Shown one piece after another: positions 1 to 8,091 of a stretch of 64,000 nucleotides of DNA. The number at the start of each line of letters is the position of its first letter. Position 1 is the stretch's first letter. The stretch is from the NCBI GenBank assembly GCA_943788235.1, contig CALSPM010000002.1, positions 595,983 through 659,982 on the forward strand. Direction: 5' to 3'. The notes beneath the pieces were generated by a model. That model made no database searches, was not told where the DNA came from, and saw only the letters and a program-made list of their open reading frames with translations. The translations under genes were made by a program, and so were the position numbers. The stretch comes from an uncultured Cyclobacteriaceae bacterium. GTDB lineage: Bacteria; Bacteroidota; Bacteroidia; Cytophagales; Cyclobacteriaceae.

Positions 1-434
1 ACGGTCGCAGCTCCGTATTGCTTGATCTTTCGGGCCTGATCAATGAAAATCTTTTCTCCTTCCTTGAGTGAAATAGAATTGACCACTCCCTTTCCTTGAA
101 CACATTTCAGACCTACTTCGATGATTTCCCATTTGGATGAATCTATCATGATGGGTATTCTGGCGATCTCAGGTTCAGAAGCGACCAGATGTAAAAACTT
201 AACCATCGCCGTTTTACCATCCAACATGCCATCATCCATGTTGACATCTAAAATTTGAGCGCCTCCACGTACCTGATCCAAGGCTACTTCTATCGCCTCA
301 TCATACTTTCCCTCCTTTATCAAACGAGCAAAACGCAGGCTTCCAGTCACATTGGTACGTTCCCCTACATTGACAAAGTTAGTTTCAGTAGTAACAATTA
401 ACGGCTCAAGGCCCGATAACATCAGGGGTTTCAT
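1..434 (-). CDS. metH: Methionine synthase, pterin-binding part (3' end outside window)
   Basis: This is the N-terminal ~144 residues of a separate MetH chain that starts directly with the methyltetrahydrofolate (pterin)-binding domain. Visible family motifs are [34 protein letters not shown] and [15 protein letters not shown]. The chain probably continues past the left edge into the cobalamin-binding and reactivation domains, which cannot be seen here. The ATG at 434 is only 25 bp after the QueF-like gene, so all three genes from 1885 downwards look co-transcribed and under the SAM riboswitch. Together with the homocysteine-binding half at 887-1885 it would rebuild a complete cobalamin-dependent methionine synthase (homocysteine plus methyl-THF to methionine). 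Split metH genes are known in Bacteroidota. Confidence 0.93.
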   Translation of the reverse strand, partial: MKPLMLSGLEPLIVTTETNFVNVGERTNVTGSLRFARLIKEGKYDEAIEVALDQVRGGAQILDVNMDDGMLDGKTAMVKFLHLVASEPEIARIPIMIDSSKWEIIEVGLKCVQGKGVVNSISLKEGEKIFIDQARKIKQYGAAT

Positions 435-459
435 CTATTTGAAAAAAGGTTTATAAAAA

Positions 460-897
460 TTACATAACAACTTGCCATGAATCGTCAGATCCACCATGCA
501 ACCAATCCTTAAATTTTTCTTCACCTCCACGAGTCGCCCAATCAGAATCTATGGTCAACCTCGAGCTGATGCCCCCTCTTGGATTGCAATTCATCACAAT
601 ACGAAGCCGTTCAGGATCATATACCTCCATCAGGTGATCATAAAAAACATTTATTAACCGCTCATAAGAGACTACTATGTCACGTAAATGGAAGGCATAT
701 TGCTTCAAAGACTTTAACTCAATGACCTTACCTTTTGGATAAAAAGTAAGATATATATTGGCGAAATCCGGCTGTTCTTGAACACCCAAAAAGGTAAATT
801 CAGGGATTTTTATTTTTATTTCGTAAGCCTCCTTGGTCGGATTAGGAATGGCTTTCAAAATACTTTTGTCAATGGCTTGATGTACTTTAATGGGCAT
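460..897 (-). CDS. QueF-like T-fold protein lacking the catalytic cysteine
   Basis: The 145-residue protein has the fold signature of 7-cyano-7-deazaguanine (preQ0) reductase QueF: PEFT at 32-35, QPDFANIYL at 42-50, ELKSLKQY at 60-67 and NPRGGIS at 105-111. In canonical QueF the stretch before QPDF carries the nucleophilic Cys (as in FTSLCPxTGQPDF). Here it reads FTFLGVQEQPDF, one residue shorter and with Gly38 where Cys is expected. The catalytic His of the FHE motif is Tyr78, while Glu79 and Asp44 remain. Cys104 lies close to the PRGG loop but not at the usual site. The gene overlaps the upstream metH part by 11 bp and sits 25 bp before the second metH part. It is therefore probably not a nitrile reductase; a ligand-binding or new catalytic role is inferred. 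The function is unknown. Confidence 0.75.
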   Translation of the reverse strand: MPIKVHQAIDKSILKAIPNPTKEAYEIKIKIPEFTFLGVQEQPDFANIYLTFYPKGKVIELKSLKQYAFHLRDIVVSYERLINVFYDHLMEVYDPERLRIVMNCNPRGGISSRLTIDSDWATRGGEEKFKDWLHGGSDDSWQVVM

Positions 898-1885
898 ATG
901 CTATTTTTCTAGGTTTATAATTTTTAGCCAATGTGGCAATTGCTTGAATGTGATCAGGCGTCGTTCCACAACAACCACCAATGATATTGACCATATGGTC
1001 TTCTAAATAGGCGGTGATCTGATCTACCATTTCTTCAGGAGTCTCATCATATTGGCCAAACTCATTGGGCAGACCGGCATTGGGATGAGCACTGACTATG
1101 AAGTCAGATTTATCTGATAATATTTTTAAAAAAGGCCGCATCATTTCGGCACCAAAAGCACAATTTAACCCCACACTGAACAGCTCACAATGTGAAATAG
1201 AGATCAAAAAAGCTTCAGTGGTTTGACCAGAAAGTGTCCGTCCTGAAGCATCTGTAATCGTACCCGAAACCATGATCGGTGTATTGATATTGCGCTCTGC
1301 TTTGACTTCTTCAGCGGCAAAAAGTGCTGCCTTGGCATTTAGAGTATCGATGATGGTTTCAAAAAGTAGTAGATCCACTCCACCATCCAGTAAGGCCTCA
1401 ATTTGATGTCGAAAGGCTAATTTCAATGCGTCAAAAGTCACCGCTCTAAATCCTGGATCATTGACATCGGGCGATAACGAAGCCGTCGTATTGGTAGGGC
1501 CAATGGAACCTGCAACAAACCTGGGTTGATTACCGTCTAGTGCTGTATAATGATCCGCAGCAGCGCGGGCAACGCGGGCAGACTCATAATTGATTTTATA
1601 TACCCAATCTTGCATACCATAATCCGCTTGTGCTATGGTCGTACTTGAGAAGGTATTGGTCTCTATGATATCAGCACCTACTTCTAAATAGGCTTCATGA
1701 ATTGATTTGATAATGTCAGGACGGGTCAGAGACAATAAGTCATTGTTCCCTTTGAGAGAAATAGTATGTTCCTTAAGTGCCTCGTTTCTGAAATCTTCTT
1801 CCTGCAGGTCATGCCGCTGAATCATGGTGCCCATGGCACCATCGAGGATCAATATTCTTTCTTTGATAACTTCTTGAATCGTCAT
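887..1885 (-). CDS. metH: Methionine synthase, homocysteine S-methyltransferase domain
   Basis: About 332 residues make up a stand-alone homocysteine-binding (Pfam S-methyl_trans) domain. It starts LILDGAMGTMIQ, has ETNTFSSTT, and carries the three zinc Cys ligands as GLNCAFG and GGCCGTTPD. It would activate homocysteine for methylation by the cobalamin part encoded at 1-434. I chose the ATG at 1885 because the protein then begins MTIQEVIKERIL like other MetH proteins. An upstream in-frame start at 1924 would place coding sequence directly against the riboswitch. The first codons also form one arm of a predicted regulatory hairpin (1856-1912). It overlaps the QueF-like gene by 11 bp. Confidence 0.93.
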   Translation of the reverse strand: MTIQEVIKERILILDGAMGTMIQRHDLQEEDFRNEALKEHTISLKGNNDLLSLTRPDIIKSIHEAYLEVGADIIETNTFSSTTIAQADYGMQDWVYKINYESARVARAAADHYTALDGNQPRFVAGSIGPTNTTASLSPDVNDPGFRAVTFDALKLAFRHQIEALLDGGVDLLLFETIIDTLNAKAALFAAEEVKAERNINTPIMVSGTITDASGRTLSGQTTEAFLISISHCELFSVGLNCAFGAEMMRPFLKILSDKSDFIVSAHPNAGLPNEFGQYDETPEEMVDQITAYLEDHMVNIIGGCCGTTPDHIQAIATLAKNYKPRKIAYAH

Positions 1886-1912
1886 TTCTATATGTTGAAC
1901 TATCAAGAAAGA
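1856..1912 (-). promoter_or_regulatory. Expression platform of the SAM riboswitch (start-codon sequestering hairpin)
   Basis: On the minus-strand RNA, TCTTTCTTGATA (1901-1912) can pair with TATCAAAGAAAGA (1856-1868, inside codons 6-10 of metH). That gives 12 bp with one bulged A and puts the metH start codon in the loop. The same upstream strand is exactly complementary over 11 nt to TATCAAGAAAG at the 5' edge of the riboswitch (2015-2025). The two pairings exclude each other. Inference: with SAM bound, the aptamer keeps its 5' strand and the start codon is sequestered; without SAM, the aptamer 5' strand captures 1901-1912 and frees the start. Confidence 0.65.
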
Positions 1913-1927
1913 CGTTAAAACCACGTT

Positions 1928-2030
1928 TGTTATCTTCCTTCAACTATCTGAAGCAGGAGTTGGCACCTTTCTTTACAGGGGTTGCCAAGGTTTCAATGGG
2001 CCTTTCACCTCCACCTTTCTTGATAATATT
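1928..2030 (-). promoter_or_regulatory. SAM-I (S-box) riboswitch upstream of metH
   Basis: The minus strand shows the ordered S-box core: TTATCAAGAAAGGTGGAGG, then GAAAGGCCCATTGAAACC, TTGGCAACC, AAGGTGCCAACTCCTGC and finally GGAAGATAACA. The P1 helix pairs TTATC with GATAA. The GGCCC/TGA and GCAACC/AGGTGCCAA blocks are the known SAM-binding core and pseudoknot segments. It lies 40-145 nt upstream of the metH ATG, a classic target for S-adenosylmethionine feedback. No strong terminator with a U run is seen, which favours translational control through the hairpin at 1856-1912. Confidence 0.92.
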
Positions 2031-2031
2031 G

Positions 2032-2039
2032 CAAATATA
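2032..2039 (-). promoter_or_regulatory. Bacteroidota -7 promoter element for the metH operon
   Basis: The minus strand reads TATATTTG, a full match to the Bacteroidota -7 box TAnnTTTG. It lies just upstream of the first riboswitch helix, so transcription would begin at the aptamer 5' edge. A clear -33 TTG is not visible at the usual spacing; the upstream region is a T run. Confidence 0.5.
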
Positions 2040-2062
2040 TATCACCCACTGGTGAGGAAAAA

Positions 2063-2452
2063 TTATTTTTGACTTAGATATTGGTAGACCATAGACGCAC
2101 TGGCGATAAAAAGACCCCCAAGCTCTCGGGTACCCTCAATATAAGATTTTTCAGACTTCATTTTACCCACAAGATCGATTTTATCTGATGCCGATAACCA
2201 AATGATTAAATCTTGAATATAAAAGCATCCATATGCTAGCAAACTCAAGGATATGACTATATAAAACTTAAGCCAAGTCGAGGAAAGATTAAAAGGTATT
2301 GGAAAATAAGTGTTGAATATACCTAATAAGTGAACCACCGCGATAAATACGTACAAACTGACCCATAACAATGGATCAGGATCATTCAAGTTTAAGTAGG
2401 CAAAAATTAGAAAGGTCGCAGATAAAACAATACTGATCGTTATATTTTTCAT
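2063..2452 (-). CDS. TMEM220-like small integral membrane protein
   Basis: About 129 residues with four hydrophobic segments and the motif FAYLNLNDPDPLLWVSLY near the N-terminus. NDPDP followed by a Trp-containing helix is typical of the transmembrane family 220 found in Bacteroidota and eukaryotes; its biochemical role is not known. I chose the start MKNITISIVL at 2452. A longer reading to 2509 would overlap the preceding gene and add a Cys-rich, non-hydrophobic tail. It follows the sugar cassette by 19 bp and may be its last gene. Confidence 0.7.
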   Translation of the reverse strand: MKNITISIVLSATFLIFAYLNLNDPDPLLWVSLYVFIAVVHLLGIFNTYFPIPFNLSSTWLKFYIVISLSLLAYGCFYIQDLIIWLSASDKIDLVGKMKSEKSYIEGTRELGGLFIASASMVYQYLSQK

Positions 2453-2471
2453 GTCATAAAAAATCAAATCC

Positions 2472-3311
2472 TCACAACAAACCCTGCAGGTTTTGAAAAG
2501 AAGTCGCAATGCTCTTTTCAGGATCTACCGATTGGTCTTGTTCAATGAAAAAATGTTGCATCCCAGCCACCTGAGACTGATCAAATATTTCTTGGAAATC
2601 AATCACTCCATTGCCGACCTCAGTGAAATCTCCTGCCAGGTTCATATCTTTGACATGCCATAAAGAAAAACGATTTTTGTATTTCTTAAAAAGATCTAAT
2701 GCAGACGCCCCTGCTTTCAAAGTCCAATAGAGATCCAACTCAAAATCGACTGCTTCAGCATCCGTTTCCTCCAACAACAGCTCCATAGGCACAACACCAT
2801 CAATACTCTCAAATTCAAAAGCATGATTATGATAGGCCATCACTTTATCTAACTGACGTAGCTCTGAACCCTTCTCATTGAGCAGTTCAATCACTTCATG
2901 ATATACTTCAAGATGTCTTTCGTTCTCCTCTAAATACGGAAATACTACATACTTTTGATCTGTATCTTCCAGCATTTGAAGCACTCGACCCCAATCAGAC
3001 TTTAAATCTTTAAATGAAATATGACTGCTTACCATTGTCATCCCTAAATCGGTAACGATCCCATGAAACTCAGAAGGATCCAACCCATACATTTTTCCCT
3101 CACTGTAGCCTGCTGTTTCGAGTTCCTTATAGCCTACTTTGGCGACGTACTCAAGTGTTTTACTTGGATTAACCGACATTAAATCTCGCAGTGTATACAG
3201 TTGCAAACCCGTATTTGGCTTCGCCTTAAATTCGCATCTGATCAATAATGGCAGGGTATCGAGCCCCATTACGGCCGTTATCGTAGCTTTTAAAAATGAC
3301 CTTTTGTCCAT
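2472..3311 (-). CDS. Sugar phosphate isomerase/epimerase-like TIM barrel, exported
   Basis: 279 residues of the xylose-isomerase-like TIM barrel family (AP endonuclease 2 superfamily). Visible features are GLQLYTLRDLM near the start, KVMAYHNHAFEFE (metal-site region), DFELDLYWTLKAG, SLWHVKDM and HFFIEQD. The last segments carry the usual metal-binding Glu, Asp and His residues. The N-terminus KRSFLKATIT followed by a hydrophobic stretch resembles a degenerate Tat or Sec signal. The ATG abuts the stop of the 1207-residue gene, so translation is probably coupled. Family members isomerise or epimerise keto-sugars, which fits the neighbouring dehydrogenases and DUF1080 module. The exact substrate is unknown. 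Confidence 0.82.
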   Translation of the reverse strand: MDKRSFLKATITAVMGLDTLPLLIRCEFKAKPNTGLQLYTLRDLMSVNPSKTLEYVAKVGYKELETAGYSEGKMYGLDPSEFHGIVTDLGMTMVSSHISFKDLKSDWGRVLQMLEDTDQKYVVFPYLEENERHLEVYHEVIELLNEKGSELRQLDKVMAYHNHAFEFESIDGVVPMELLLEETDAEAVDFELDLYWTLKAGASALDLFKKYKNRFSLWHVKDMNLAGDFTEVGNGVIDFQEIFDQSQVAGMQHFFIEQDQSVDPEKSIATSFQNLQGLL

Positions 3312-6300
3312 TTATAAGGTCTTAATTTTGATATTTCTAAACCAAACTTCATCTCTATGATCCTGAAGGACAATGTGTCCTGATCTCCCGGTTCCAAAAT
3401 CGGGCATTTCCTTAAATTTACTGTTTTTAATCCTTTCATCCCACTTCTCATCCCACATATCATATTCCAAAAGTTTGTAACCATTAAGCCAATGCTCCAC
3501 ATGACCCTCCTTAACAATAAGCCTGACTCTGTTCCAATCATTTGGCCCATTGGCCGTCACAAAAGCTGCAGGGATCATATCATACAAATCGCCCGCTCGA
3601 TGGGCCAAATATTGGCCATCGGTATGACTCGAATTATCTAAAATTTGCATTTCAGGTCCCGTTAAATAAGCTTCTCCGTATTGATCATCCTCAATCACAT
3701 TGTAAATGATGCCGCTATTACCGCATGAGGCTACTTTCCATTCGACGTAAAGTTCATAATTCTGGTAGGCTTGATCGGTAACCACAACATTATCACCCAT
3801 GGGATAAACGCCATCGTCTCTATGTGCCGTGCTGGATAAATGAAGCGCCCCGTTTTGGACGTCCCATTTTTCTCCCAAAACATCAGCATTGTAATTTCGT
3901 AGTCCCGTGGTGTTCTTCCCATTAAAAAGCAATTTCCATCCTGCGGACTGTTCGGCCTCAGTCAATGCGTTGTGCATCACTTGATAATCCGTACTAAAAC
4001 CTGGTTGATCTTTTGGTATTTGGTTGAGCGTGTACCAAGATTCAGTCGTCCAAAGTGAATGATCAAAATCACTGATAAAAGGACGATTAATTCTGAAATA
4101 AACTACCCGATTTTCCTTAATATCTGATAATTCAACAAAGATTTTTTTCCGATCTTGCGATAGGTGAAACGCTTTCGCTTCTAAGTTCTCTAAATCCAGC
4201 TTGGGTCCCCCATACACTTCGGTAGGCTCATAACGCCATTGCTGGATCAAAAAGTCTTCAGCATTGATATTTTGCCCTTCCTTTATAGGTTCTGTAAATT
4301 CAATTTCAAAACCATCGCTTCGAGCACTTACTTTTAACATTTCAAATACAGAATTCCCATTGAAAGAAAGGCTTTGCAGTCCATAACTGAGTTTGCCTAT
4401 ATGGCCCCAATTTCCAGAAGAACCTACGCCCCCTACTATAAGATCGCCATTAGGTGCCCACAATATCCGATTTACTCCTGCTTCCAAACCTTGCGTAAAC
4501 CTAAATAATGCTCCCTGATAAGCGCCGTTGACCTTCTCTACATAAACGCGTTTGATTCCTCCATTGGTCACTTCACCATGAATCATTTGTCCTTGGTAGG
4601 GACCTATATTTAAGCCAATAGGGGTGCTCGGAGAGTTGCCAATCTCATCTTGGGGCAGCCAAACCACAGGTAAGGTTTCTTTCAATCCGGCTGTACCTTC
4701 AAAATCAACCGACCTTGAACCATAAAATGCGCCAGGCTGCACATGCACAATTTTACTAGCAGGTAACCAATCTCCTTGATTGTCTGCGATGAATATTTCA
4801 TTGTCTTTGCCAACTCCAATGCCATTGGGCGTTCTTAAACCTGTAGCGATCAACTCCACTTTTCCTGTTGATTTGTCTATTTTTAAGACTTTACCCCGAT
4901 CGGGGATTTGGGGATTCGCACTTGCTCCTCCCGGCATGATGGCGGTCGCCAACGTACCATAGAAAAACCCCTCCTGGTAGACCAATCCAAAAGCAAATTC
5001 ATGAAAATTGGCCGATACTTTCCAATCATTACTGACCGTTTGGTATTCATCAATTAATTCATCTCCATCGTGATCTATCAACTTGGTCAATTCTTGTTTT
5101 TGCAATACATAGATCTCCTCATCAACCACTTTCAATCCCAAGGGTTCAGCAAGCCCTGCGGCAATTCGCTTTACTTTAATTTGATCAGGCATACCCGAAT
5201 CCCAATTTTCTAATATGAATACTGAACCCAAAGAGTCCCAAGTACAAAGGACCATACGCCCATCTGAAAGAAAATCAAGCCCACCTACTTTAGGTGTAAA
5301 ATCACTGGGTCTTGCTTGAGATAAATCAAAAGCAGGATGTACACCGGCCAAAGGAAGTGCATCGCCAGGAATCCCTTTTTTTAACTCCCCTGGAGCAATA
5401 TATGGCTTGGTTTCCAGTAACTCACTGGATTCAAAAGACACAAATTGGTCATCAAGTAGTACAAAGCTTTCCGCATTTCTATCAAACCACTGCAATGAAA
5501 CCAAAGCTCCTCCACCCCCTTGATTAAACAATAATCTAATAGGGTGTTTTCCTGCTTTAAGAAATATTTCTCCATCCTTAATTTCTATTCCATGATCACC
5601 CCCGTTGTCTACAACCAACTGCTCATCTATGTAAAGTAAAGAACCGTCGTCACTTATCAGTCTAAAGTCATAGCTACCCTCTTTTTCAATGTTCAGTAGA
5701 CCCTTATATTCTATGATAAAGTGTTCTTGGAAATTTAAAAAATCCTTTTCGGATAACGTATGAATTTTACTGACCTTACCCTGTAAAACGGGAATCGACA
5801 TTTTGATGACTTCAAGTGGATAATCTTTCTCTAAATTTAAATATAAATGTGCCAAAAACCCTTGATCATCAGCCCCTTCATATTTTTCAGATAAATTCAC
5901 TGGAATAGATTTTAAACCCAGCGTGTATTTATCAAAGGGTGTACTGAGTTTATCATCAAGACCCAAGATATAGCTTACCATAGTTTTTGCATCCTCCGGC
6001 ATGATGTCAGGATGCGGAGTCATCAAAGCAACACCCCAAACCCCAGATCCACCTTTGATTATTTTTTGTGCCAATCCATCTACTGTGGCTTGATCATCAT
6101 TGTATTTTTTTGCAATGGCCAGGTAAGACGGCCCCACAGTTCTTATTTTTTCATTGTGGCAGGCGGCGCAATCATTCTTTTCAATTAATAATGCCCCACT
6201 TACGACCTCAGAAGTCTCATCCGTATCACTCGTTCCCGAAAGGTTTTCGACCTCAGCATGAAAATAGGTAGTCAAGTTAATTGCTTGTTCATTAAGACTT

Positions 6301-6935
6301 AAAATACCATTTATCCTGCTGAATTGAAAGCCTTGTTGCTTGTAAGACTTTTGATAAATAACGGTAAAGGAACCATCCGTTTCATAATCATCTCCACTTG
6401 ACAATAATCCCAATGAAGTTTTTAATTTCACCTCATAACCCGTCGTATTCTGAACTTTAAAAATTCTCTCAAGACCATGTCTTGTTCCACGGCTGACGTA
6501 CCTTGGTGATTCTGAAACCTGGATTTTATCGCCTTCTGGAGTAATGAATTCATAGTTAAAAAACACCTCCTTATTTTTGATCAAATGGCCCTTATACTGG
6601 AAATCAAAATCAATCATTTCATCCGCTTGCGTTAGCATCCATTCGGATGCCCCCATCTGATAATAGGTTGCTCCTAAACTTTGAGGTTGTGGTCCATGTA
6701 CGGTGGTATAAACCGCACCATCAAACAAAACGTCTCCACTCCATGCTCTGTATAAAAGCCCTGTTTGCGTGTCATAGGCTACCCATAGCTTTTCGTCAAG
6801 CGCCGCAGTAACCATTCGAGGCATTTCATCCAATACAGATCTGAAAACCCAAACATCTCGCGGGCGACTTTCTTCACTTGGCGTACTGCAGGAAATAAAA
6901 AATAAAATTGTGAGAAATGAGAATATATGCTTCAT
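3312..6935 (-). CDS. Multidomain lipoprotein: cytochrome c, PA14, beta-propeller and DUF1080 (3-keto-glycoside hydrolase/lyase)
   Basis: 1207 residues. A lipoprotein signal ends FFISC (Cys16). A region of ~200 residues without a recognised family follows. A c-type heme motif CAACH lies at ~255-259, with a candidate Met ligand in ALMTPHPDIMPEDA. Residues ~370-505 are PA14-like (SYDFRLISDDGSLLYIDEQ). Residues ~540-880 form a sorbosone/glucose-dehydrogenase-like beta-propeller (TGLRTPNGIGVGKDNEIFI). Residues ~1020-1207 are a DUF1080 concanavalin-like domain (GWKLLFNGKNTTGL, GNSGIIYNV, GPEMQILDN, GHIVLQDH). DUF1080 proteins are known 3-keto-disaccharide hydrolases or lyases. Inference: a surface or periplasmic enzyme that oxidises and cleaves glycosides and passes electrons to the heme. 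Neighbouring Gfo/Idh and TIM-barrel genes support keto-glycoside catabolism. The fusion is uncommon outside Bacteroidota and Planctomycetes-type proteomes. Confidence 0.85.
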   Translation of the reverse strand: MKHIFSFLTILFFISCSTPSEESRPRDVWVFRSVLDEMPRMVTAALDEKLWVAYDTQTGLLYRAWSGDVLFDGAVYTTVHGPQPQSLGATYYQMGASEWMLTQADEMIDFDFQYKGHLIKNKEVFFNYEFITPEGDKIQVSESPRYVSRGTRHGLERIFKVQNTTGYEVKLKTSLGLLSSGDDYETDGSFTVIYQKSYKQQGFQFSRINGILSLNEQAINLTTYFHAEVENLSGTSDTDETSEVVSGALLIEKNDCAACHNEKIRTVGPSYLAIAKKYNDDQATVDGLAQKIIKGGSGVWGVALMTPHPDIMPEDAKTMVSYILGLDDKLSTPFDKYTLGLKSIPVNLSEKYEGADDQGFLAHLYLNLEKDYPLEVIKMSIPVLQGKVSKIHTLSEKDFLNFQEHFIIEYKGLLNIEKEGSYDFRLISDDGSLLYIDEQLVVDNGGDHGIEIKDGEIFLKAGKHPIRLLFNQGGGGALVSLQWFDRNAESFVLLDDQFVSFESSELLETKPYIAPGELKKGIPGDALPLAGVHPAFDLSQARPSDFTPKVGGLDFLSDGRMVLCTWDSLGSVFILENWDSGMPDQIKVKRIAAGLAEPLGLKVVDEEIYVLQKQELTKLIDHDGDELIDEYQTVSNDWKVSANFHEFAFGLVYQEGFFYGTLATAIMPGGASANPQIPDRGKVLKIDKSTGKVELIATGLRTPNGIGVGKDNEIFIADNQGDWLPASKIVHVQPGAFYGSRSVDFEGTAGLKETLPVVWLPQDEIGNSPSTPIGLNIGPYQGQMIHGEVTNGGIKRVYVEKVNGAYQGALFRFTQGLEAGVNRILWAPNGDLIVGGVGSSGNWGHIGKLSYGLQSLSFNGNSVFEMLKVSARSDGFEIEFTEPIKEGQNINAEDFLIQQWRYEPTEVYGGPKLDLENLEAKAFHLSQDRKKIFVELSDIKENRVVYFRINRPFISDFDHSLWTTESWYTLNQIPKDQPGFSTDYQVMHNALTEAEQSAGWKLLFNGKNTTGLRNYNADVLGEKWDVQNGALHLSSTAHRDDGVYPMGDNVVVTDQAYQNYELYVEWKVASCGNSGIIYNVIEDDQYGEAYLTGPEMQILDNSSHTDGQYLAHRAGDLYDMIPAAFVTANGPNDWNRVRLIVKEGHVEHWLNGYKLLEYDMWDEKWDERIKNSKFKEMPDFGTGRSGHIVLQDHRDEVWFRNIKIKTL

Positions 6936-7007
6936 ATTAATCTATTACTTTTATGTATTGAGATGAAATTCATCAAAATGACATTACTTTTTTGAATAAA
7001 AAATTGA

Positions 7008-8066
7008 TCACTTATCTATTCCTAGAATCTTATTATTGGTCACATCATTTGCTTCTCCTCCTGCGAAATCATCAAAAGCCTTCTCCGTGACACTGATGAT
7101 GTGATCCGCAATGAAATGGGCGCCTTCTTGCGCCCCTTGCTCTGGAGACTTGATACAACATTCCCATTCGAGTACCGCCCATCCCTCGAAACCGTATTGA
7201 CTCAGCTTGCTGAAGATACCCGCAAAATCAACCGTACCATCACCTAAAGATCTAAATCTTCCTGGTCGATTCACCCAATCTTGATATCCTCCGTAAACTC
7301 CTGATTTACCCGTCGGATTAAACTCGGCATCCTTGACGTGAAACATTTTTATATATTCATGGTAATGATCAATATATTGGAGATAATCTAAGTTTTGTAA
7401 AACGAAATGGCTAGGATCGTACAATAAATTTACCGCAGTGTGATGATCCGTTACATCTAAAAATCTTTCAAAAGAAACGCCATCATGTAAATCTTCACCC
7501 GGATGAACTTCATAACACATATCAACACCTACCTCCTTACAGTGATCTAAAATAGGAAGCCACCTTTTGGCTAGCTCACTGAACCCTGCTTCAACCAGAC
7601 CCGTGGGTCGTTGGGGCCATGGATAAATAAAAGGCCATATCAAGGCACCGGAAAAGCTGGCCATCACATTAATTTCTAGATGGTTGCTGGCCGAGGCCGC
7701 TGATTTGACTTGATCCACCGCCCAGGCAGTACGTGCTTTGGTATTTCCTTTTAGATGATCCGGAGCAAACGTATCAAACATGATGTCGTAAGCAGGGTGC
7801 ACCGCCACCAACTGACCCTGAAGATGAGTTGATAACTCGGTTAGCTCTAAACCTGCCTCATTCACTACGCCTTTGATCTCATCACAATAGGTTTTGCTTT
7901 CGCCAGCTAAGGTAATATCAATCAATCGCTGATCCCAAGCAGGAATTTGAACGCCTTTGTATCCCAAAGAGGCTACCCATTCGCATATACTCTTAAGATT
8001 ATTATAAGGTTCAATATCATCCAAAAACTGTGCTAAAAAAATAGCAGGACCTTTTATCGTTTTCAT
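7008..8066 (-). CDS. Sugar phosphate isomerase/epimerase-like TIM barrel, cytoplasmic
   Basis: About 352 residues of the xylose-isomerase-like TIM barrel family, longer than the copy at 2472. Motifs include LGYKGVQIPAWD, MCYEVHPGEDLHDG, VNLLYDPSHFVLQ, MFHVKDAEFNPTG and WAVLEWECC; these contain the Glu, Asp, His and Glu positions of the metal site. No signal peptide is seen. I chose the start MKTIKGPAIFLAQ at 8066, 25 bp after the upstream dehydrogenase stop; a longer reading to 8129 would overlap that gene. Similar proteins are coupled to Gfo/Idh dehydrogenases in inositol and keto-glycoside pathways. The substrate is not determined. Confidence 0.85.
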   Translation of the reverse strand: MKTIKGPAIFLAQFLDDIEPYNNLKSICEWVASLGYKGVQIPAWDQRLIDITLAGESKTYCDEIKGVVNEAGLELTELSTHLQGQLVAVHPAYDIMFDTFAPDHLKGNTKARTAWAVDQVKSAASASNHLEINVMASFSGALIWPFIYPWPQRPTGLVEAGFSELAKRWLPILDHCKEVGVDMCYEVHPGEDLHDGVSFERFLDVTDHHTAVNLLYDPSHFVLQNLDYLQYIDHYHEYIKMFHVKDAEFNPTGKSGVYGGYQDWVNRPGRFRSLGDGTVDFAGIFSKLSQYGFEGWAVLEWECCIKSPEQGAQEGAHFIADHIISVTEKAFDDFAGGEANDVTNNKILGIDK

Positions 8067-8091
8067 ATTCAAGTGAAGGTTTAGTGTAAAA

